Position numbers and translations under genes: made by a program. Positions 23,645 through 32,622 of a stretch of DNA of 64,000 nt are shown here, piece after piece. Below the pieces are notes generated by a model that made no database searches, was not told the origin of the DNA, and worked only from the letters and a program-made list of their open reading frames with translations. This DNA is from Actinoallomurus soli (GTDB taxonomy: Bacteria > Actinomycetota > Actinomycetes > Streptosporangiales > Streptosporangiaceae): the NCBI RefSeq assembly GCF_024055715.1, contig NZ_JAMXMV010000023.1, forward strand, positions 40,913 to 104,912, read 5' to 3'. Numbering within the stretch: the stretch's first letter is position 1; each line of letters opens with the position of its first letter.

Positions 23645-26131
23645 TCAGTTGTTCGGCACCGGGATCTTCCACACGCTGCGGCCGAAGGTCGCCGCGTACA
23701 GCGTGCGGTGATCTCCGGTGATCCTGATGTCGAACACCGGGGTGTCGGGCAGGCCGCCGCCGAGCCTCTTCCAGTTCTTCTTGTCGTTCTTGTCGTAGAA
23801 GACGCCGTAGTCGGTCGCCGCGTACAGCTGCCGGCTCACCTGGTCGTAGGTGAGCATCTCGACCGGTGCGTTCGGCAGCTTGCCGCTGATGTTCCGCCAG
23901 CTGTCGCCGCCGTTCGTGGTCTCCCACACGTTCGCCGCGGTGTCGCCCTCCCGGTAGCCGGAGTAGGCGACGTACACGTGGTCGGCGTCGGCGGGGTCGA
24001 CGACGATCGCGTTGACCCACCGGACCGGCAGGCCCTTGCCGGTGAACTCGGTCCAGTGCGCACCGAGGTCGGTCGTCTTCCACAGCCGGCCGGTGTCGGT
24101 GCCGACGTAGATCGTGTTGCCGTCCGTCTTCGCCGGCGCGATCGAGGTGATCGTGGCGTACTCGTTGGAGTAGAACGGCCCCTTGTCGTCCTCGTCGGGC
24201 GGCACCGGGCCGGTCAGGTAGTCACCGGGCGGGCTGATCTGGGTGAACGTCGCACCGCGGTCGGTCGAGCGGTCCAGGACGTTGCCGCCGAAGTAGAGCA
24301 CCGACGGGTTACTCGGGTCGAGCACGATCGGGGCGTCGGTCGTGATGCGCGCGGAGTGCCGCTGCCCGAAACGGAAGCTGCGCGACTTACCGTCGCCGTC
24401 CTCGTGCCGCGTGCACACGCCGACCTGCGAGCACTCGTAGTAGATGTTGTGATCGCTCGGGTCGATCAGGACTTCGTGGCCGTCGCCGCCGCCGTAGGCG
24501 TTCCACTGCGACAGGTCCGACGCTCCGGCGGTGTTGGTCCAGGTACGGACGCTGCCGTTGTCCTGCAGGCCGGAGGCGAGCCGGTTCGGGTCGTCCGCCG
24601 CCACCGCGAGGTGGTACGACTGGTTCCACGGCGCGTACGTCGCGTGGACCCAGGAGCCGCTCGCGCCGTTGTCGTCCGAACGGTAGATCCCGCCGTCATT
24701 GCCGAGGTAGATCCGGCCGGTCGCCTTCGGGTCCCACTGCATCGCGTGCTGGTCGGAGTGCACGCCGTTCGAGTCGGACCACGTCGCGCCGCCGTCCTTG
24801 GACTCGCGCAGGCTGACGTCCGCGCTGAACAGGTGGTTCTCGTCCTTCGGGTCCACCCACAGGCGCCCGAACCACCACTGGTAGCCGCCGGAGGATCCCG
24901 GCCGGCCGCCGGGCTTGAAGGTGTCGCCGCCGTCGGTGGAGACGTAGAAGCCCTTGTCCGGGCCGTACGGGGTGCCGCTGACCACGTACACGCGCCGCGG
25001 GTCGCCGGGGGCGACCGCGACACCGATCCGGCCGAGGCTCGGGTCGCTCTTCAGACCGGTGCCCGTGGTGTCGGCCGGGTGGGTTCCGACGACGTTCTCC
25101 AGCCGCTTCCAGTGGTCGCCGCCGTCGTCGGAGCGGAAGAGGCCGGAACCGACGCCGCCGTACACCCGCGCGCCGTTGTTGCGCTTGTGGTCCCACAACA
25201 CGGCGTAGACGCGCTTGCCGTTGGTCGGGTCGAGCGCCAGGTCGATGCCGCCCGTCGTGTTGTTCGGCGTCTTGAGGACCAGTCGCCAGCTCTTGCCGTC
25301 GGCGTCGAGCCGGTAGATGCCACGCTGACCGGCCGTGCCGGACAGGTTGCCGGCGGCCGCGACGAAGACGCGCTTCGGATCGGCCGGATCGACGACGATC
25401 TTCCCGATCGCGCCGCTGTCGGTGAGGCCCCACTGCTTCCAGTGCGCGCCGCCGTCGGTCGACCGGTAGACGCCGTCGCCGAAGAACGTCAGGCCTCCGC
25501 CGGACGGGTTCGCCTCACCGGTGCCGGCCCACAGGGTGCCGTCGGAGCCGAGCGCGATGGCGCCCATCGTCTGCGTCTGGTCGACCGGCCAGGCGGAGGT
25601 GAAGGTCTTGCCGGCGTCCGTGCTCTTCCACACGCCACCGCCCGACACCGCCACGTAGAACGTGTCGGGGTGATTCGGGTCCACGACGAGGTCGGTGACG
25701 CGGCCCCCGACGTTGGTGGGGCCGACCTGCGCCCAGGCCCCGCCGCCCTGCTTCAGCGCCCTGGCCTGCGTACGGGCCTGCTTGATCTGGGCCGGCTTGA
25801 CGTCCTTGCCGGAGGTGAACTTCCGCGTGAGGTACTCGGCCGGGGCCGTCGGGCCGCCGTCCTTTTCCTCCCCCTCCTCTCCCTCTTCGCCTTCTTCCCT
25901 TCCGGCGTCGGCATCGTCGTGCACGCGCTCGGCGGCCTCGCTCCGGTCGTTGCCGCTCGCGTGGTTCGCCGCGGTGAGCCCGTGCAGGAAGAGGGCGGCG
26001 ATCGCGAGGGCGAGCACGCCCGAGAGGAGGAGTCTCAGTGTCGTCCAGGGGTGTCGCGGTCCAGGAACGAGGGGTTCAGGGGATGGGTCCGGTGCACTGT
26101 GTCGGGTCTCGTCGGGTTCGTCGGCCGTCAT
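23645..26131 (-). CDS. Membrane-anchored sortilin/VPS10-like beta-propeller protein
   Basis: 828 residues from ATG 26131 with GGAGG five bases upstream. A single N-terminal anchor (TTLRLLLSGVLALAIAALFL) is followed by a very acidic stretch (EEGEEGEEGEEKDGG), then about 650 residues of Asp-box/BNR repeats: S-T-D-A-G-K-T-F, STDGGAHW, SDDGGDHW, STDGGDTF, SKDGGATW, STDRGATF, TTDLGAHW, TTNGGDSW. This is the exo-alpha-sialidase/VPS10-like multi-blade propeller fold. Extracellular. Such proteins bind or cleave glycans or act as scaffolds; no catalytic set can be assigned here. Confidence 0.85.
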   Translation of the reverse strand: MTADEPDETRHSAPDPSPEPLVPGPRHPWTTLRLLLSGVLALAIAALFLHGLTAANHASGNDRSEAAERVHDDADAGREEGEEGEEGEEKDGGPTAPAEYLTRKFTSGKDVKPAQIKQARTQARALKQGGGAWAQVGPTNVGGRVTDLVVDPNHPDTFYVAVSGGGVWKSTDAGKTFTSAWPVDQTQTMGAIALGSDGTLWAGTGEANPSGGGLTFFGDGVYRSTDGGAHWKQWGLTDSGAIGKIVVDPADPKRVFVAAAGNLSGTAGQRGIYRLDADGKSWRLVLKTPNNTTGGIDLALDPTNGKRVYAVLWDHKRNNGARVYGGVGSGLFRSDDGGDHWKRLENVVGTHPADTTGTGLKSDPSLGRIGVAVAPGDPRRVYVVSGTPYGPDKGFYVSTDGGDTFKPGGRPGSSGGYQWWFGRLWVDPKDENHLFSADVSLRESKDGGATWSDSNGVHSDQHAMQWDPKATGRIYLGNDGGIYRSDDNGASGSWVHATYAPWNQSYHLAVAADDPNRLASGLQDNGSVRTWTNTAGASDLSQWNAYGGGDGHEVLIDPSDHNIYYECSQVGVCTRHEDGDGKSRSFRFGQRHSARITTDAPIVLDPSNPSVLYFGGNVLDRSTDRGATFTQISPPGDYLTGPVPPDEDDKGPFYSNEYATITSIAPAKTDGNTIYVGTDTGRLWKTTDLGAHWTEFTGKGLPVRWVNAIVVDPADADHVYVAYSGYREGDTAANVWETTNGGDSWRNISGKLPNAPVEMLTYDQVSRQLYAATDYGVFYDKNDKKNWKRLGGGLPDTPVFDIRITGDHRTLYAATFGRSVWKIPVPNN

Positions 26132-26352
26132 TGCGCCTCCTGGCGGGGGTGGCGTGGTTCGGTTCCCCGGCCGATGGTAAAGATCACAGAGGCGTTCGTC
26201 ACCGGACAAATATTGAGATCCGGCATCAATCTTGGACAAAGACCGCCATGCGATGCGATGTCCGGCGGATCGTTCAGCGAGGGCGAGCGTGAGTCAGCGC
26301 GGATCTACTCGGCTCTGCCGCGTATCGAGCGACCTCGAGGAGGGCGTGGCCG

Positions 26353-26940
26353 TCACCGTGCCCGGATGCCGTCGAGGATGAGCGAGATGACGCTCTCGGA
26401 CTCGGCTTCGACCTCAGGGGAGTCCCAGTCCGCGGCGTGTGCCGGATCGTGGAAGCGGCTGGTCGCGTGCAAGATGGCCTGCGCGGCCACCTCGGGGTCG
26501 CCGGCCGCGAAGTCGCCGCCGGCGATGCCGTCGGCGACGATCCCGCGAATCTGCGCGAGCAAGAAGGCGACGTGGGCCGAGGACACGGCGCTGTGCTCCG
26601 CCGCCAGCACCCGGAACGTCGCGAACAGCTCCGGGTCCTCCTTCGCCTTCGCCCACTTCATGGCGAACATGGTGGTGAGCAGGCCGCGGAGCCGGTCGAG
26701 GGGGGCCAGGTCGCGATCCTGAGCGGTCGCGGTGAGAGTCTCCTGCACCTGGTCGAGCCAGCGCCGTATCACGGCCTCGCGCAGCGCCGCCTTGGACGGG
26801 AAGTGCCGGTACACGCTCCCATGGCTCACGCCCAGCAGCCGCGCGACGTCGAGCACCGTGGTCTTCTCCGGACCGTGCCGGCGCAGCACCTCCTCGGTGG
26901 CCGACACGATCGTCTCCGCGTCGAGCGGCTCCCCGCGCAT
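26353..26940 (-). CDS. TetR-family regulator of AKR copy 2
   Basis: 195 residues from ATG 26940, with GGGGGAG five bases upstream. HTH: ETIVSATEEVLRRHGPEKTT, VARLLGVSHGSVYRHFPSKA. The C-terminal domain keeps WLDQVQETLTATAQDRDLAP and ARLRGLLTTM-like phrases of the YcdC/CymR-like group. Divergent from the AKR gene at 27125. The palindrome at 27080-27101 is the probable site; a second imperfect repeat (GACGGACGTC, near 27030) may be another. Confidence 0.92.
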   Translation of the reverse strand: MRGEPLDAETIVSATEEVLRRHGPEKTTVLDVARLLGVSHGSVYRHFPSKAALREAVIRRWLDQVQETLTATAQDRDLAPLDRLRGLLTTMFAMKWAKAKEDPELFATFRVLAAEHSAVSSAHVAFLLAQIRGIVADGIAGGDFAAGDPEVAAQAILHATSRFHDPAHAADWDSPEVEAESESVISLILDGIRAR

Positions 26941-27079
26941 CAGATCTCCCCCGTCGAGCCGGTACGAGGCCGCCGCTTCATGACTGTCGCGCCCCGTGCC
27001 TCCACAGCGCAGAACGTAGGTCAACGAACTGACGGACGTCAAAACCTGTCGTCCGTCTGCCGTCAGCCCGTCAACCGGA

Positions 27080-27101
27080 TGACAGGTATTGATATCTGTC
27101 A
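27080..27101. promoter_or_regulatory. Palindromic operator before AKR copy 2
   Basis: TGACAGGTAT-TG-ATATCTGTCA: 10-bp arms with one mismatch. It ends 23 bp before the AKR start at 27125, overlapping the expected -10/+1 region. The divergent TetR gene starts at 26940. Its sequence differs from the CGGAG operators of the other TetR-AKR pair, so the two pairs are controlled separately. Confidence 0.75.
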
Positions 27102-27124
27102 CCCATAACGCGTAGGGTGGGGCC

Positions 27125-28054
27125 ATGGAGACGTCAGACAGGGGCGCTCGCGGAGACGCCGTCACCACCGCCACCGCTTCGTTCGCCGGCCGCACCGTGT
27201 TCCGGGTCGGCTACGGCGCGGCCCAGCTCGACCGCCTGCGTGACCGCCGCGGCGAGGCCGTCGCGCTGATGCGCCGCGCGGTCGAGCTGGGTGTCGATCA
27301 CGTGGACACCGCCGAGTTCTACGGCTTCGGCTTCGCCAACGCCGTGATCCGCGAGGCCCTGCGTCCCGAGGACGGCGTTCTGGTCGTCACCAAGGTCGGC
27401 GCCGACCCCGACCCGGGCGGGCGCCTGCCGCTGCGGATCGCGCAGCGCCCCGAGCAGCTGCGGGCCAGCGTCGAGGACAACCTGCGCAGCCTCGGCGTCG
27501 ACCGGCTCCCGGTGGTCAACCTCCGGCGCCTCGACACCGGGCCCGGACTCCGTGCCGAGGGCGACCAGGTGGTCGACCTCGACGACCAGCTCGCGGTCAT
27601 GACCGCCCTGCGCGACGAGGGCAAGATCGGCGCGATCGGCCTGAGCAGCGTCACCCTCGACGGCCTGCGCCGCGCCCTGCCGGCCGGCATCGTCTGCGTG
27701 CAGAACGCGTACAGCCTCGTCTCCCGCGCCGACGAGGACCTGCTGCGGCTGTGCGCGGCCGAGGGCATCGCGTGGGTGCCGTTCTTCCCGCTCGGCGGGG
27801 CCTTCCCGGGCCTGCCCAAGGTCACCGAGGAACCGGCCGTCCATGCCGTGGCCGAGTCGCTGGGCGTCACGCCCTCCCAGGTCGGCCTCGCCTGGCTGCT
27901 GCACCACGCCCCGAACGTGCTGCTCATACCCGGCACCGCCGACCCCGCCCACCTGGAGGCCAACACGGCGGTCGGCACACTCACCCTCGACGACACCGCC
28001 CTCGCCGTCCTGGACGCCGTCGAGTCCCGCTCCAACGACGTCCCGATCGGGTAG
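27125..28054 (+). CDS. Aldo/keto reductase (copy 2) lacking the usual catalytic His
   Basis: 309 residues, a clear paralogue of the 20565-21497 protein (for example QNAYSLVSRADEDLLRLCA and PNVLLIPGTADPAHLEAN align block for block). Asp/Tyr (DHVDTAEFYG) and Lys (VVTKVG) of the tetrad are kept; the His position reads PVVNLRRLD with Arg. NADP(H) reductase of unknown substrate. Divergent TetR gene and palindromic operator lie upstream. Together with copy 1 this makes two TetR-AKR cassettes 5 kb apart in one window. Confidence 0.92.
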   Translation: METSDRGARGDAVTTATASFAGRTVFRVGYGAAQLDRLRDRRGEAVALMRRAVELGVDHVDTAEFYGFGFANAVIREALRPEDGVLVVTKVGADPDPGGRLPLRIAQRPEQLRASVEDNLRSLGVDRLPVVNLRRLDTGPGLRAEGDQVVDLDDQLAVMTALRDEGKIGAIGLSSVTLDGLRRALPAGIVCVQNAYSLVSRADEDLLRLCAAEGIAWVPFFPLGGAFPGLPKVTEEPAVHAVAESLGVTPSQVGLAWLLHHAPNVLLIPGTADPAHLEANTAVGTLTLDDTALAVLDAVESRSNDVPIG

Positions 28055-28088
28055 CCGGAGGCGGGAGCGCGGCCGGCGCAGCCACCCA

Positions 28089-29045
28089 TCAGTGCGGAAT
28101 GCTCCGCCGCTCACGCCGCCGCACGCCGCGGCGGAACCACTCGATGACCGCACGCACCTCGTCCTGGGTGTCCGTGTCGGCGAGCCGGTCGAGGTAGAGG
28201 AGCCGACGTGCCAGTCCGGCGAGGTCGACGGTGAAGTACATCGCCATGAGCGGGTTGACGAACAGCTCGCTCCCCCGGGTGCGATCGGTGAACCGCACGT
28301 CACCGAACTCACCGCGGACGGCCGCGGCGATCTGGCCGTTGACGATGCTGGGCCTCATCGGGGTGTGCCGCTGCGCGTGCGCGACCGCGTCCACGTACAG
28401 CAGCGCCTCCCGACTGGTGCTCGGAATCGTCAACGCGCCCAGGTACGCGCCGTCCCGATCGAGAGCCGCCAGATTCTCCAGTACGTGAGCGTGGCACACG
28501 CCGTGGTACGCGTCGACGCCGAAGCCCACGCACGCCACCAGCCGTATGGGCACGTCCACACCGGCGACCGCCGCGAGACTGGTCATGTCCTCCTCCGGCG
28601 TGCCGACGCCGGCCTCGTCCCCGCGCATCAGGATGTCGGTGCCACCGTCGACCAGCACGATCGCGTCGATGCCCAGCCGTCGTATCAGGTTCCGGTAAGC
28701 GTCCCGGAGCGGGCGGACACCCGTCCGGGGAAAGGCGTGGACCGTCGCGTCCATGCCCTGCGCGGCCAGCCAGCGCGCCAGCGTCCGCTCCGGGAAGTAC
28801 CCGTCATGTCCCCTCGTCGCAGGCGTGATCGCGGCGAGATTCGGCTCGTACCAGGCATCCGCGTCGATCAGATCGAGCGCGCTGAAGGACAGGTTCGCCA
28901 GGTGCACGGACTTGCCGAGACCCATCAGCGCGAACGCCAGCGGGAGCCCCGCATAGACGTCGAAGCCGCCGCCCGCACCGGCCACCAGAACCCGTCGGGC
29001 ATCCTTCAGAGCGGCGAAGATCGGGGGCTCGTGCAGCGAGGTCAT
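28089..29045 (-). CDS. DUF1152 family protein
   Basis: 318 residues from ATG 29045. Family phrases: VLVAGAGGGFDVYAGLPLAF at the N-terminus, LVDGGTDILMRGDE in the middle and NGQIAAAVRG near the end. The glycine-rich front looks like a nucleotide-binding loop, and the fold is Rossmann-like by pattern. The role of DUF1152 is unknown; no membrane segment. Divergent from the membrane-protein gene at 29196. Confidence 0.85.
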   Translation of the reverse strand: MTSLHEPPIFAALKDARRVLVAGAGGGFDVYAGLPLAFALMGLGKSVHLANLSFSALDLIDADAWYEPNLAAITPATRGHDGYFPERTLARWLAAQGMDATVHAFPRTGVRPLRDAYRNLIRRLGIDAIVLVDGGTDILMRGDEAGVGTPEEDMTSLAAVAGVDVPIRLVACVGFGVDAYHGVCHAHVLENLAALDRDGAYLGALTIPSTSREALLYVDAVAHAQRHTPMRPSIVNGQIAAAVRGEFGDVRFTDRTRGSELFVNPLMAMYFTVDLAGLARRLLYLDRLADTDTQDEVRAVIEWFRRGVRRRERRSIPH

Positions 29046-29080
29046 GGTGCACGACCTTAGGCGGGAGATCGTCCGGTCGT

Positions 29081-29108
29081 CCCGGGTGGAGTCGGATGTC
29101 CACCCGGG
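29081..29108. promoter_or_regulatory. Ten-bp inverted repeat in divergent promoter region
   Basis: CCCGGGTGGA (29081-29090) and TCCACCCGGG (29099-29108) form a perfect dyad with an 8-bp centre between the DUF1152 gene and the membrane-protein gene. The 10-mer CCGGGTGGAG (29082-29091) recurs exactly at 31899-31908, upstream of the second membrane-protein gene. It may be a site for the NarL-type regulator encoded between them. Confidence 0.5.
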
Positions 29109-29195
29109 ATACGGCGGCCGACCCACGACGACGAGGCGGCCGGCTTCCTAACGTGGCGGCGTCCAGATGACGTCCCCGCGGAGGAGGTGGGATCG

Positions 29196-29969
29196 GTGAG
29201 CGGTCCCGTCGAGATCATCCTGATCATCGGTGCGGTCGGTTACATCCTGGCCCGCCGCCTGCTCGGCGAGCCGGCCGAGGCCAAGCGCATGCTGCTGCTC
29301 CCCGCGGTGCTCGCAGTGGTCGGGCTCACCGATCTGGCCAAGGTGTCCCAGTCCACGGTCTCCATCGGATTCCTGGTCGCCACCACCGCGCTCAGCCTGG
29401 TGCTGGGCCTGCTGCGCGGTGCGAGCATCCGCGTGTTCGACCGGGACGGCATCGTCTACCTGCGCTACACGGTCACGACCGTGGTGTTGTGGGGGATCAA
29501 CCTGGCGGTCAGGTTCGGCGCCAGCGTCGTGCTGGGCGTGGTGGACCCGACCGCTGCGCATGCCGGCAGCAGCGGGCTGATGCTGACACTGGGCGCCGGC
29601 ATGGTGGTGGAGGGGCTGGCCGTGCTGTCCAAGGCGATGCGCACCGGCGGCCGGATCGTGTGGGCGAAGGGGCGCGACGGCGCACCGCACACGATGTCGT
29701 CCCTGCTGGACGGGTTGCAGCAGAAGGTGCAGAGCACCGACTGGTCCCAGGGACGCCGTCCGCGCCGGCGCGGCGGCCTCGGGTCGCTGATCGAGGACGT
29801 GCGCGACCTCGACATCCGGCGGCCGTACGACACCGGCTCCGCCCCGAACGACACCGGTTCCGCCCCGTACGACGCCGACTCGGCCCCGTACGACGGGCGG
29901 CGGCCGAACGGCGGCGGCTCCCCCGACGACCGGGCGCGGAGCTTCGACCGGCACCGTCGTGAACGATGA
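29196..29969 (+). CDS. Multi-helix membrane protein (CcdC-like pattern)
   Basis: 257 residues from GTG 29196 (RBS GGAGGAGG nine bases before; a GTG at 29187 is too close to it). Five or six hydrophobic helices occupy residues 1-150 (VEIILIIGAVGYILARRLLG, MLLLPAVLAVVGLTDLA, IGFLVATTALSLVLGLLRG). Then comes a basic cytoplasmic tail with a short repeat (DTGSAPN, DTGSAPY, DADSAPY). The arrangement recalls CcdC/DUF1453 proteins. It ends 31 bp before the kinase gene and may be a partner or target of that sensor. Resembles the 32040 protein in layout. Confidence 0.75.
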   Translation: MSGPVEIILIIGAVGYILARRLLGEPAEAKRMLLLPAVLAVVGLTDLAKVSQSTVSIGFLVATTALSLVLGLLRGASIRVFDRDGIVYLRYTVTTVVLWGINLAVRFGASVVLGVVDPTAAHAGSSGLMLTLGAGMVVEGLAVLSKAMRTGGRIVWAKGRDGAPHTMSSLLDGLQQKVQSTDWSQGRRPRRRGGLGSLIEDVRDLDIRRPYDTGSAPNDTGSAPYDADSAPYDGRRPNGGGSPDDRARSFDRHRRER

Positions 29970-30000
29970 CCGTGACCGATGAAGAGGACAATGTCCGGCG

Positions 30001-31200
30001 ATGGACGACGAACCTGACGACACGCGCCCGGCCGGGGTCCCCGTCGACGACGCGCCGACGGGGGCCCCGGCGCGGTTCGCCGACGAACTGATCCGCCCGT
30101 TCGTCATCGGGACCCTCTCGGTGCTCACCCTGATCCAGCTCGCCGAGCGCCCGCCGGACCGGCTCCCCTGGCTCACCTGGAGCCTGGTGGTGGTCACCAT
30201 CACCGCGGGGCTCGCGTCGTCCGTCCTGCCCTGGCGTCCCCTGACGCCCCGGACGCGGATCACGCTGGTGTCGGTGTTCATGGCCGCGGGCGCGATGGCG
30301 TTCCCCCTGGCGAAGGACACGGCGGCCCCCGCTCTGGTCTTTCTCGCCTCCGTCACCGCCGGCGAGAAGCTGGACTCCCGGCGGGTCGCGTTCACCGTCG
30401 TCGGAGCCGGGACCGCCCTCGCCACCACCGTGAACCAGCTGGCCGGCGCGCTGCACCTGTCGTACGAGTCGCCGTGGTGGCTCTCGCTCATCGTGGGCCT
30501 GCCCCTCTACATCGGCCTCGCGCGCCGGGAACGGGCCGACGCGCTGGCCGCCGCCGATCTCGCCGCCCGGCAGAGCCGGCGCGCGGCCGCGTCCGAGGCT
30601 CGGGAGGCCGCGCTGGAGGAACGGGGACGCATCGCCCGGGAGATCCACGACGTGCTCGGCCACGCCTTGTCCGGCATCGCCGTGCAGCTGGACATGGCCG
30701 ACGCCCTGCACGCCGGGGGCCGCGACCGGGACGCCAACGAGGCCGTACGGCGAGCACGAGCCCTGGCGGTGTCGGGGATCGGGGAGACCCGCCGTGCGAT
30801 CCACGCACTGCGCGAGGACACATTGCCGCTTCCGGAGACCATCGCCCGTATCGCGCACGGGAGCACGGCCGGATTCGAGATCCAGGGTGAGCCCGGCGAG
30901 GTCCGGGTGGAGGTCGCCCAGGCCGTCATCCGCACCGCGCAGGAGGCGATCACCAACGCGCATCGGCACGCGCCCGGCGGCGAGGTGAACCTGCTGCTCG
31001 CCTACACCGACCGGCTGGTCCGGCTCACCGTCACCGACACCGGAACGGCCGAGCCCGACGCCCGGCCGAACCACACGGGCAGCGGAATGGGCCTCGTCGG
31101 GATGCGCGAACGGGCCAGTCTGCTCGGTGGCACGCTGTACGCAGGCCCCGCCGAACCACCGGCGCCGGGCTGGACGGTGCGATTGGAGTTGCCACGATGA
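30001..31200 (+). CDS. Sensor histidine kinase, NarL/DesK type
   Basis: 399 residues. The N-terminal half holds about five membrane helices (FVIGTLSVLTLIQLA to SLIVGLPLYIGLA) with almost no external domain. HisKA_3 box: RGRIAREIHDVLGHALSGIA; N-box RTAQEAITNAHRHAPGG; G-box GSGMGLVGMRERASLLGG. Its stop overlaps the start of the NarL-type regulator gene (ATGA), so the two are made together. Membrane-embedded sensors of this kind often read bilayer state or a membrane partner, here possibly the proteins at 29196 or 32040. Confidence 0.94.
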   Translation: MDDEPDDTRPAGVPVDDAPTGAPARFADELIRPFVIGTLSVLTLIQLAERPPDRLPWLTWSLVVVTITAGLASSVLPWRPLTPRTRITLVSVFMAAGAMAFPLAKDTAAPALVFLASVTAGEKLDSRRVAFTVVGAGTALATTVNQLAGALHLSYESPWWLSLIVGLPLYIGLARRERADALAAADLAARQSRRAAASEAREAALEERGRIAREIHDVLGHALSGIAVQLDMADALHAGGRDRDANEAVRRARALAVSGIGETRRAIHALREDTLPLPETIARIAHGSTAGFEIQGEPGEVRVEVAQAVIRTAQEAITNAHRHAPGGEVNLLLAYTDRLVRLTVTDTGTAEPDARPNHTGSGMGLVGMRERASLLGGTLYAGPAEPPAPGWTVRLELPR

Positions 31201-31862
31201 CCTCCATCCGGCTGCTGGTCGTCGACGACCAGGCCGCGATCCGGGACGCGCTCGCCGTCATGCTCGACCTCGATCCGGACATCACCGTCGTCGGCACCGC
31301 CGCCAACGGCGAGGAGGCGGTGACCGCGGTCGGCGAGCACGACCCGCAGGTCGTCCTCATGGACCTGCACATGCCGGTCATGGGCGGGGTCGAGGCCACC
31401 GGCCGGATCCTGGCCGCCCGGCCGGGTCTGCCGGTCGTGGTGCTGACCACGTTCGAGGACGATGAGTCGATCCTCGCCGCGCTGCGCGCCGGCGCCCGCG
31501 GCTACCTCACCAAGGACGCGGACCGTACGAGGATCGTCCAGGCCGTGCGCGGCGCGCACGCCGGGCAGGCGGTCCTCGACCCCGGCGTGCAGTCGCGACT
31601 GCTGGCCCTCGCCACCCGCGCCCCCGCGCCCGAGCCGGACACGCCCGTGCCGCTGACCGCGCGCGAACGGGAGATCCTGGACCTCATCGGCCAGGGCCTG
31701 CGCAACAGCGAGATCGCCCGGCGTCTGTACATCACCGAAGCGACCGTGAAGACCCACATCAACAATCTCTTCACCAAGGCCGACCTGCACTCGCGCGCCG
31801 ACGCCGTACGGCTGGCCCTCACCCTCGCCGGGAACCGGCGGGGAGACGGGCGCTCGGTCTGA
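31197..31862 (+). CDS. NarL/LuxR-type response regulator
   Basis: 221 residues. Receiver domain with acidic pair VVDDQAA, phospho-Asp in [13 protein letters not shown], Lys in YLTKDAD; then a LuxR HTH ([39 protein letters not shown]). Complete. Start overlaps the kinase stop by four bases. Candidate sites are the CCGGGTGGAG sequences at 29082 and 31899. Confidence 0.95.
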   Translation: MTSIRLLVVDDQAAIRDALAVMLDLDPDITVVGTAANGEEAVTAVGEHDPQVVLMDLHMPVMGGVEATGRILAARPGLPVVVLTTFEDDESILAALRAGARGYLTKDADRTRIVQAVRGAHAGQAVLDPGVQSRLLALATRAPAPEPDTPVPLTAREREILDLIGQGLRNSEIARRLYITEATVKTHINNLFTKADLHSRADAVRLALTLAGNRRGDGRSV

Positions 31863-31992
31863 CCTCCACGATTCGGCCGCCGGGAGGTGGCCCATCGACC
31901 GGGTGGAGATCAGTTGGAGGGATCACGCCCCGCCCGGCCTCCACCCCATCTCGGTTCATCGACCGATGTGGGGCGCATGCTCCAATTCCTAA

Positions 31993-32038
31993 GTTGTGGC
32001 CACAGCAGAACGGACCGCGAACCTGAAAGGGCCACAAC
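31993..32038 (+). promoter_or_regulatory. Inverted repeat covering the RBS of the next gene
   Basis: GTTGTGGCC (31993-32001) and GGCCACAAC (32030-32038) are perfect 9-bp arms 28 bases apart. The second arm starts inside the likely Shine-Dalgarno (AAAGGG) and ends one base before the ATG at 32040. In RNA the stem would hide the ribosome-binding site. It could be a leader switch or a protein site; no known riboswitch class is recognised. Confidence 0.5.
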
Positions 32039-32039
32039 G

Positions 32040-32576
32040 ATGGACATGGGCGTATGGATTCTGAACCTGGCCGTACTCTTCATCGTGCTGGAATCCGATC
32101 TCGGCACGCGGAGAGTCACCAGATCCCGCCTCCTCCGGCCGGTCATCAGCGCGGCGGCCATCGTGCCGTTCTTCATCGATCGGCTCTCCACCAGCGGGTA
32201 CGGCCTGCTGCTGGAGATCACCGGAACGATCGCCGGGTTGTTGCTCGGGCTATCGGCCGGCGCCTTCATGCGCGTCCATGAAGGCGTGGCCAAGGGCCGC
32301 CGCTGCGCGAAATCCCGTGCCGGTGTCGGCTACGCACTGACGTGGACCGCCGTGGTCGGCGCACGCCTCGCCTTCTCCTATGGCAGCGCGCACGTTTTCG
32401 GCCGGCAGCTGGGCGAATGGATGGCCGCCCATTCCATCTCCCCGGCCGCGCTCACCGACGCCCTGATCTTCATGGCGGTGCTCATGATGCTCACCCGTAC
32501 GGCCCTGCTCCAGGTCAAGGCCAGGGCGGCGCTGGCCGGCACCCGGCCGGCCGAAGCGCCCCTGCCGGTCGGATGA
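32040..32576 (+). CDS. Small multi-helix membrane protein (CcdC-like pattern)
   Basis: 178 residues. Helices: WILNLAVLFIVLESDL, LLRPVISAAAIVPFFI, GLLLEITGTIAGLLLGLSAG, ALTWTAVVGARLAFSYGS, LTDALIFMAVLMMLTR. The loop with MRVHEG and the later R-L-A-F resemble RVFDRDG and VRFGAS in the 29196 protein, so the two may share a fold. Not clearly assigned to any function. A stable inverted repeat covers its RBS. Follows the two-component genes by 177 bp. Confidence 0.72.
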   Translation: MDMGVWILNLAVLFIVLESDLGTRRVTRSRLLRPVISAAAIVPFFIDRLSTSGYGLLLEITGTIAGLLLGLSAGAFMRVHEGVAKGRRCAKSRAGVGYALTWTAVVGARLAFSYGSAHVFGRQLGEWMAAHSISPAALTDALIFMAVLMMLTRTALLQVKARAALAGTRPAEAPLPVG

Positions 32577-32622
32577 GACGGTCGGTCCCCGCCTCATGCC
32601 GGTGCGCCGCCCGCCACGCGCC

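Noticed and set aside
23708..26722. Plus-strand open frame of about 1000 codons opposite the propeller gene
   Set aside because: Antisense shadow; no domain pattern, while the minus strand has signal anchor and Asp-box repeats.
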